The notes beneath the pieces are model-generated. The model was not told the DNA's origin. It worked only from the letters and a program-made list of their open reading frames with translations, and searched no databases. Source: Vicia villosa (lineage: Eukaryota > Streptophyta > Magnoliopsida > Fabales > Fabaceae). From it: a DNA stretch of 64,000 nucleotides. The DNA lies in NCBI RefSeq assembly GCF_029867415.1, contig NC_081183.1, forward strand, positions 18,038,404 through 18,102,403. Direction: 5' to 3'. This document shows positions 58,320 through 64,000 of this stretch, in pieces. Made by a program: the position numbers and the translations under genes. Position 1 is the stretch's first letter. Each line of letters opens with the position of its first letter.

Positions 58320-59813
58320 CAATCCAATTATCTAAAAGTTATATATTGCTGAGTTGTCTCCCTCTCATAAATGACAAAAAGAACACAACTTAAGCTATGT
58401 ACTTAACAAAGAGGATATTCAACAAAGCGTATAACCATGCAAACATTCCCCCCTCTACTTATCTAGAAGAGCCAAATTGACCATACATATCTCCCTAATA
58501 CCCAAACTCCCTAATTATCAGGCTTATAAATCTTCGACCAACAAACTCAAGCAATATTTGATTTTACTTTAACGTCTTCCCAAAAGAATATATTGTAAAG
58601 TCACCAAACTTTTCTAGATTTTCACCGACTTCTTTAATAAAAAAAGGAAGAAAATGAAAATTGAACTAAAGACTGAGTTTAAAAGCACAACTCTCCTACG
58701 CAAACTAACATACTTGTTACCTCAAAAGTCAGTCTTTTAGAAGTGATCCTACGAAGAGGTCCTAAAAAAATATAAAAAGTTTTATCCGCGTATTGAAGAT
58801 GCAAAATCATAAGAGGGAATGAGGGTGAATTATGTTATCCTCCCAAACAAACCACTAAATGTTGACCAAATAACTTCAAACACAAGAGGGGATGAGAGGG
58901 AGTTATGTTATTTGGTTTTTGAAAAGTTTTCAAAAACTATTGATTTTAGATTGAATGATCATGAGAAAGTAGAAGAAGAAGATATTAAGCAACGAAAAAA
59001 TAAAAAAACATATATAGAAACCTCGCCAAGATTTATATTAGTTCGACCTTAAATTATACAACCCACTCCATTCCCCAAATGTTTTCTCTTGAAATTTCCA
59101 CTAATATCTCTTGTTCTGATTCATCGGATGAATAAGAGTCGTTGCTTTCTTTTGTAAGACCTTCTTTATTTTCTTCTATCTCATCTTGAACTTGTTCATT
59201 TTGTACCAATTTTTTTTTGTTGAGTTTCTTAATGTTTTTTTAATTTATTTGGTGTCTCATGTATATCAATCTAAGTGTGGGTTAAATTTTTATTACTAGT
59301 TTTTAAATCTAAGATACTTGTGATATACAATTTTTAACAAAGTTTCCAAAAGTCTTAATATTAGAAAAGCAGTTTTAAAGATTTTCTTCAATTCTTTGGT
59401 ATTTTAATCTCAGTAAATTTTTTATAGATCATTTAAAAAGTGTCTCACATAAATGTACTCTCTTATGTTTAACACACTAATTATCAAGTACTTGACTTTT
59501 ATATATAATTACACTTTTTCTTTTTTCTATATGGTCCATAAATCTCTATATGTTTGTTTTCCACAACACTATTAAGTATTAACAAAATGTGTGAGAGCAA
59601 AAAGACCATGTTCGATTGAATCCCAAAGATCATGATTAATAGCTTCTATGTTTGTTTTCCACAACACTATTAACAAAATGTGTAAGAGCAAAAGAAACAT
59701 GTTCGATTGAATTCCAAAGATTATGATTAATAGCTTCTACTTTATTTTGTTTTTTGTTTTTTTTTTTTCATTTTTACTTTTCATTTGATATACCTTTCAC
59801 TATTAATTGGTGG
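58320..59813. other. Spacer with a two-copy tandem duplication
   Basis: No gene. The open frame 58819-59052 has no recognised domain. A 98-bp unit (TATGTTTGTTTTCCACAACA ... TTAATAGCTTC) is present twice in tandem from about 59549 to 59741. Confidence 0.5.
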
Positions 59814-60024
59814 TGTTAAGAGAAATTATAGGGATACTTTTTGATGTAGATTAATTATAGGAGATTACAGTTTTATTATAGATTTATTATAGCTTTATTA
59901 CAGGAGATTTACATACCTAAATAAGCTAATACTTAATTGTATATATCCCAAAATATATTCTTGTAAACACACAAAATATGGAATACAGAATTTTCCAATT
60001 CCACTATCTGCTATTCTGTTAACA
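59814..60024 (+). mobile_element. 5' LTR of the young copia element
   Basis: Starts TGTTAAGAG and ends CTGTTAACA (211 bp) with matching inverted TGTTAA/TTAACA. The primer site follows at once. The 3' LTR is outside the window. Confidence 0.7.
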
Positions 60025-60038
60025 TGGTATACAGAGCA
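60025..60038 (+). promoter_or_regulatory. Primer binding site of the young copia element
   Basis: TGGTATACAGAGCA, one base longer than the usual TGGTATCAGAGC initiator-tRNA-Met site. Confidence 0.65.
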
Positions 60039-60158
60039 TAGGTCATCGATCCCCAATTTTTCTCTCTCTTTCTCTTTTCTCCATCATTTGTATATCTACT
60101 TGCAGATCTGTACAAACTCTGTCCTCCATTATCCTGTTCGTCTTTTCATCTCTGCATC

Positions 60159-63100
60159 ATGGAGAAAACCGATATTGTTAAACCCATTACAACTACCTTG
60201 ACCGGACCAAACTACAATCTCTGGGTCCAAGGAATGAAGAGTTTTCTGATCGTACGCAAGCTTTGGCGCATAGTCACCGGCGATGTCGTCAAGCCAACTC
60301 AAGAAAAAGATGAATCTGCTACAAAATTTACGGACCGCCTTGAAGATTGGGATAGTAAAAATCACCAGATCATCACGTGGTTGCGCAACACGTCTGTACC
60401 GTCTATTCACATTAAGTTTAATAACTACGATTCTGCAAAAGAAATTTGGGATTTCTTGAAAAACCACTATCAAACGGCTGGACTTGCACATTATTATCAG
60501 TTATGGACCACACTTCACAATACCAAGCAAGAACCTGGTCAATCAGTGAATGAATTTCTTGCTCAAATCCAACCAATTTGGCACCAAATATCTCTGGCCA
60601 AAATCAGTGAAGACCACCGTCATCTCATTCAAGTCCTCATGGCTCTTCGGCCCGAATATGAAGCCGTACGATCCTCACTGCTGCATCGAAATCCGCTTCC
60701 ATCATTGGACACTGCTATTCAAGAAATCATTTTTGAAGAAACACGGCTGAACCTAGACAAAACTCCTCAAATGGATGCTGCTCTTGCAACTACACGATTC
60801 TCACATCAGAAATCGAATCATCATCCATGTAAGAATTGCAATCGCACCGGTCATATATTTGCTAACTGTCCTACTATAGAGTGTAGGTACTGCCATGGTA
60901 TCGGTCACATTCTTGAACATTGTCCCACACGACCTCCAAAACAAAATCGTGGCTTCACTAAATCCAAGAATGTTCCAAAATCGGGATCTTCATCCATCTC
61001 TGCTGCTGCCACTGAAGGTTCGACGACCATTACTATGAGTGATATTGAAGCTTTAATCAAACAGGTTATGTCTTCCAACACCTCTACTGCCATGTCTGCT
61101 ACTTCCGGTAATTCTCGTTGGTTTTTTGATTCTGCATGTAGTAATCATATGACCACTGATATTAAATCACCACCTGCTGCGACACTTGTTTCATCTCTGC
61201 CACCAATCCACACAGCCAGTGGCAATACAATGAACATAACTCATACCGGTCATGTATCCACCTTAAATCTCACCCTTCCTGACACATATTACATTCCTAA
61301 CTTGAAACTTAATCTTATTTCCATTGGTCAATTGTGTGAACAAGGACTGAATGTTTACTTTTCTCCCTCTGGTGTTCAGGTACAGGATCCACAGACGAAG
61401 CAGATCATTGGGACGGGTCGCAGGGTGGGTCGGTTATTTGAGCTACAATCTCTTCACCTTCCTAAAAATCATATCTCTGCTGCTACTATGAATTCTCCAA
61501 TTCATCAATGGCATCTTCGACTTGGTCACGCCTCAGCAAGCAAAATTCAACCTCTAATATCTCGTGGATTCTTAGGATCCACAAAGTTTGAGTCTTTTGA
61601 TTGTTTACATTGTAAACTTGCAAAGCAACCTGCATTATCATTTAATCGTAGTGTTTCTATTTCAAATAGTCCTTTTGATTTAATTCATTCAGATATTTGG
61701 GGGCCTTCTCCTGTTTCTTCAATAAATGGTTTTCGTTATTTTGTTTTGTTTATTGACGATTTTTCTCGTTTTACATGGATATATTTTTTGAAAAATCGCT
61801 CTGAATTACCTCAAATTTATATTTCTTTTGCTCGTATGGTTAAAACACAATTTTCTTGTGCTATTAAGATTCTTCGCACAGACAATGCAATGGAATACCG
61901 TGAATCTTCCTTGCTTCAGTTTCTCAGTCAGCAAGGCACCGTGGTTCAACGTTCATGCCCTCACACCTCTCAACAAAATGGTCGGGCTGAACGAAAACAC
62001 CGTCACATCCTTGACTCAGTTCGTGCTCTTCTCCTCTCAGCCTCGTGTTCAGAGAAGTTTTGGGGGGAAGCAACTCTTAATGTTGTCTATACAATTAATC
62101 GACTTCCCACCATAAATCTTCAAAACTTATCTCCTTTTGAAAAACTATTTGGTAAGTCTCCTGAATATTCCATTCTTAAACCTTTTGGATGTGTCTGTTT
62201 TGTTCTCTTGCAGCCTCATGAGCACACAAAGTTACAACCACGTGCTCGCTTGTGTTGCTTTCTTGGCTATGGCACTGAACACAAAGGATATCGCTGTTGG
62301 GATCCAATCTCTAACAGATTACGCATCTCACGTCATGTTACCTTTTGGGAAAACACAATGTTCTCCTCTCTTTCTACATTTCATCATTCTCTTGACACTG
62401 ACTCGTTTTATTTCACTGATCCCTCAGTTGAGTTGTTTCCAAGTTCTAATGCAGATAACTCTAATGACCTCGATACTCCTCTTCCCTCACCTGCTCCTAA
62501 TGAACTTGTTCCAAATGTTGAGCTCAATACTCGTCCGCCCTCACCTGCTCCCACTGAACCTGTTCCGGATGTTGATTTTGTACCTGCATCTTGCCATTCC
62601 ACCCGAGTAAGTAATCCACCTACTCGTTTTAATGATTACCATTGTTACTCTGCTATTAAAAATCTTCATGAGCCTTCTTCTTATCGAGAGGCAAGTACTA
62701 ACCCCATTTGGCAGCAAGCTATGGCTGAAGAAATTCAAGCCTTAGAAAAGACAAATACTTGGGAATTAGTTGATCTTCCTGCAGATAAGATTCCTATTGG
62801 ATGCAAATGGATCTACAAAATTAAAACTCGCTCTGATGGAACTGTAGAACGTTATAAAGCTCGCCTAGTAGCCAAAGGTTACACTCAAGAATATGGTATA
62901 GACTATGAAGAGACATTTGCTCCGGTAGCTCGAATAACATCTGTTCGTAGCCTCTTGGCCATTGCTGCAGTTCGTAAATGGAAGCTTTTTCAGATGGATG
63001 TCAAAAATGCCTTCCTTCACGGTGATTTGACAGAGGAAGTATATATGCACCCTCCTCCAGGATATCATTCTCCCCATAAGGTCTGTAAACTTCAAAAAGC

Positions 63101-63236
63101 CTTATATGGGTTGAAACAAGCTCCTAGAGCCTGGTTTGCCAAGTTCAGTTCTACCCTAACACAATTTGGTTTTCTCTCTAGTCCACATGACTCTGCTCTA
63201 TTCACTCGAAGAAGTGATAGTGGTATTGTATGTTAG
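60159..63236 (+). CDS. Ty1/copia gag-pol polyprotein, cut inside reverse transcriptase
   Basis: One open frame of 1025 codons. Gag: residues 1-200 ([20 protein letters not shown]). Two zinc knuckles: C224-C227-H232-C237 and C242-C245-H250-C255. Protease: [11 protein letters not shown] (D324). Integrase: zinc site H452/H456, C482/C485; triad D512, D575, E611 (D-x62-D-x35-E). RT from about residue 850: [29 protein letters not shown] and [18 protein letters not shown]. It ends after [13 protein letters not shown], before the YVDD catalytic motif. The last codons, VC and stop, come wholly or partly from the LTR inserted at 63231. Gag, protease and integrase look intact; RT and RNase H are disrupted, so the element cannot copy itself. 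Confidence 0.93.
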   Translation: MEKTDIVKPITTTLTGPNYNLWVQGMKSFLIVRKLWRIVTGDVVKPTQEKDESATKFTDRLEDWDSKNHQIITWLRNTSVPSIHIKFNNYDSAKEIWDFLKNHYQTAGLAHYYQLWTTLHNTKQEPGQSVNEFLAQIQPIWHQISLAKISEDHRHLIQVLMALRPEYEAVRSSLLHRNPLPSLDTAIQEIIFEETRLNLDKTPQMDAALATTRFSHQKSNHHPCKNCNRTGHIFANCPTIECRYCHGIGHILEHCPTRPPKQNRGFTKSKNVPKSGSSSISAAATEGSTTITMSDIEALIKQVMSSNTSTAMSATSGNSRWFFDSACSNHMTTDIKSPPAATLVSSLPPIHTASGNTMNITHTGHVSTLNLTLPDTYYIPNLKLNLISIGQLCEQGLNVYFSPSGVQVQDPQTKQIIGTGRRVGRLFELQSLHLPKNHISAATMNSPIHQWHLRLGHASASKIQPLISRGFLGSTKFESFDCLHCKLAKQPALSFNRSVSISNSPFDLIHSDIWGPSPVSSINGFRYFVLFIDDFSRFTWIYFLKNRSELPQIYISFARMVKTQFSCAIKILRTDNAMEYRESSLLQFLSQQGTVVQRSCPHTSQQNGRAERKHRHILDSVRALLLSASCSEKFWGEATLNVVYTINRLPTINLQNLSPFEKLFGKSPEYSILKPFGCVCFVLLQPHEHTKLQPRARLCCFLGYGTEHKGYRCWDPISNRLRISRHVTFWENTMFSSLSTFHHSLDTDSFYFTDPSVELFPSSNADNSNDLDTPLPSPAPNELVPNVELNTRPPSPAPTEPVPDVDFVPASCHSTRVSNPPTRFNDYHCYSAIKNLHEPSSYREASTNPIWQQAMAEEIQALEKTNTWELVDLPADKIPIGCKWIYKIKTRSDGTVERYKARLVAKGYTQEYGIDYEETFAPVARITSVRSLLAIAAVRKWKLFQMDVKNAFLHGDLTEEVYMHPPPGYHSPHKVCKLQKALYGLKQAPRAWFAKFSSTLTQFGFLSSPHDSALFTRRSDSGIVC

Positions 63237-64000
63237 AACAAGATTTGTTCTGATCAATTATCTTAGTTTTGATGATAACAATAATATGAATTTTGCTTAA
63301 GATAATATGGTACTCTAATCCAATGCAATTTCCTTTTCAGGAAATATATAAAGAGTATGCATAATTCAGCGCTCAGAAGCTTTGTCTCTCAAGGGTTCAG
63401 CATGCAACATCAGAACATGGTCTGGCAAGACATCAGAAGATGGTCGAAGCAGAATCAGAACATGGGTCTATGGAAGCATCAGAAGAACATGAGATCAGAA
63501 GCACTGAAGTTCTGATGGTATCACGCACAGAAGCACTTCAAGGTCAGAAGATCAGAAGATGCTTTGCACCAAGCTGTTTGACTCTGATGATATTCAAACG
63601 TTGTATTCACAAACATCAGATCAGAAGGAAGTACAAGTGGCAGGCTACGCTGACTGACAAAAGGAACGTTAGAAGCTATTAAAGGCAACGTCAGTAGACA
63701 CAGCGTGAACAAGGCTCGAGGTAGTTGACAAAAGCGTATAACATTAAATACGATGCTGTACGGAACACGCAAAGCATTAAATGCACTCAACGGTCATCTT
63801 CTCCAACGCCTATAAATATGAAGTTCTGATGAGAAGCAAGGTTAACGAACTAACACAATTTCTGTGAATATTAACTTGCTGAAACACTGTTCTATTCAAA
63901 GCTCAGAATCTTCATCTTCATCAAAGCTCACTACATTGCTGTTGTAATATATTAGTGAGAATAAGCTTAAACGATAAGAGAAATATCACAGTTTGTGATT
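63231..64000 (+). mobile_element. LTR of another element inserted in the copia RT (partial)
   Basis: Copia coding ends abruptly and sequence beginning TGTTAGAACAAGATTTGTTC takes over. This start, the AGAACATCAGAAG-rich text and the CCTATAAATATGAAG TATA box near 63810-63824 fit a long LTR of a copia (SIRE/Angela-like) element. The proposed left target duplication is TTGTA (63226-63230). The element continues past the window, so its type is inference. Confidence 0.6.
63811..63820 (+). promoter_or_regulatory. TATA box in the terminal LTR
   Basis: CTATAAATAT, about 580 bp into the LTR, in plus orientation. Confidence 0.5.

Noticed and set aside
60129..60491. 120-codon minus-strand open frame
   Set aside because: It is the shadow of the copia gag start on the other strand.

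Overview
The window is plant nuclear DNA, most likely from a galegoid legume (Vicia/Pisum/Lathyrus/Trifolium/Medicago group). It is AT-rich and contains spliced plant genes. Most of its length is nested LTR retrotransposons, including LTRs of about 3 to 5 kb with Ogre-like termini. A MULE-like element carries a MAIN-like plant mobile domain gene. The organism call is inference from element types; no sequence search was run.

Layout. Positions 1-1860 hold the first three coding exons of a PAT1-like mRNA-decay gene on the minus strand; the rest lies outside the window. Positions 3110-6035 are a decayed Ty1/copia element (minus) with a later insertion. Positions 6300-12650 hold a frameshifted GRF zinc-finger gene and an intron-containing pseudogene of an ALWAYS EARLY (LIN9-like) gene, separated by a 2.6-kb solo LTR (7771-10376). 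A 3-kb Ogre-like solo LTR with a perfect 5-bp target duplication occupies 12814-15790. A 2.7-kb MULE-like element with a broken MAIN-like gene occupies 17890-20567. A Helitron-like 3' end pointing left begins at 20753.

The core is a nest between about 24299 and 49199, which may all sit inside one small Helitron. It contains a truncated minus-strand Ogre-like element (24625-32800) followed by an exact 186-bp copy of its left flank. It also contains a complete Tat-lineage Ty3/gypsy element (33444-48747, minus, 595-bp LTRs, target duplication GTTTC). That element carries gag-protease and pol separated by one in-frame stop. It also carries a three-exon antisense gene with its own TATA box. A 4.6-kb Ogre-like solo LTR (37265-41890) is inserted between pol and the antisense gene.

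Positions 49200-53207 carry exon-like fragments, all minus strand, of at least two unrelated genes (DPD1-like exonuclease and PCH2/TRIP13-like ATPase). A 100-N assembly gap follows, then the 5' end of another gypsy element (53308-54551, minus). Next come a decayed plus-strand Tat pol (54552-56945), a 5' remnant of a copia element (57050-58319, minus), and a young copia element (59814-63230, plus). The copia reverse transcriptase is cut by another LTR starting at 63231 and running off the window.

Only the PAT1-like exons look like a host gene that could be working. The intact-looking mobile genes are the Tat gag-pro, pol and antisense gene, and the long copia ORF.
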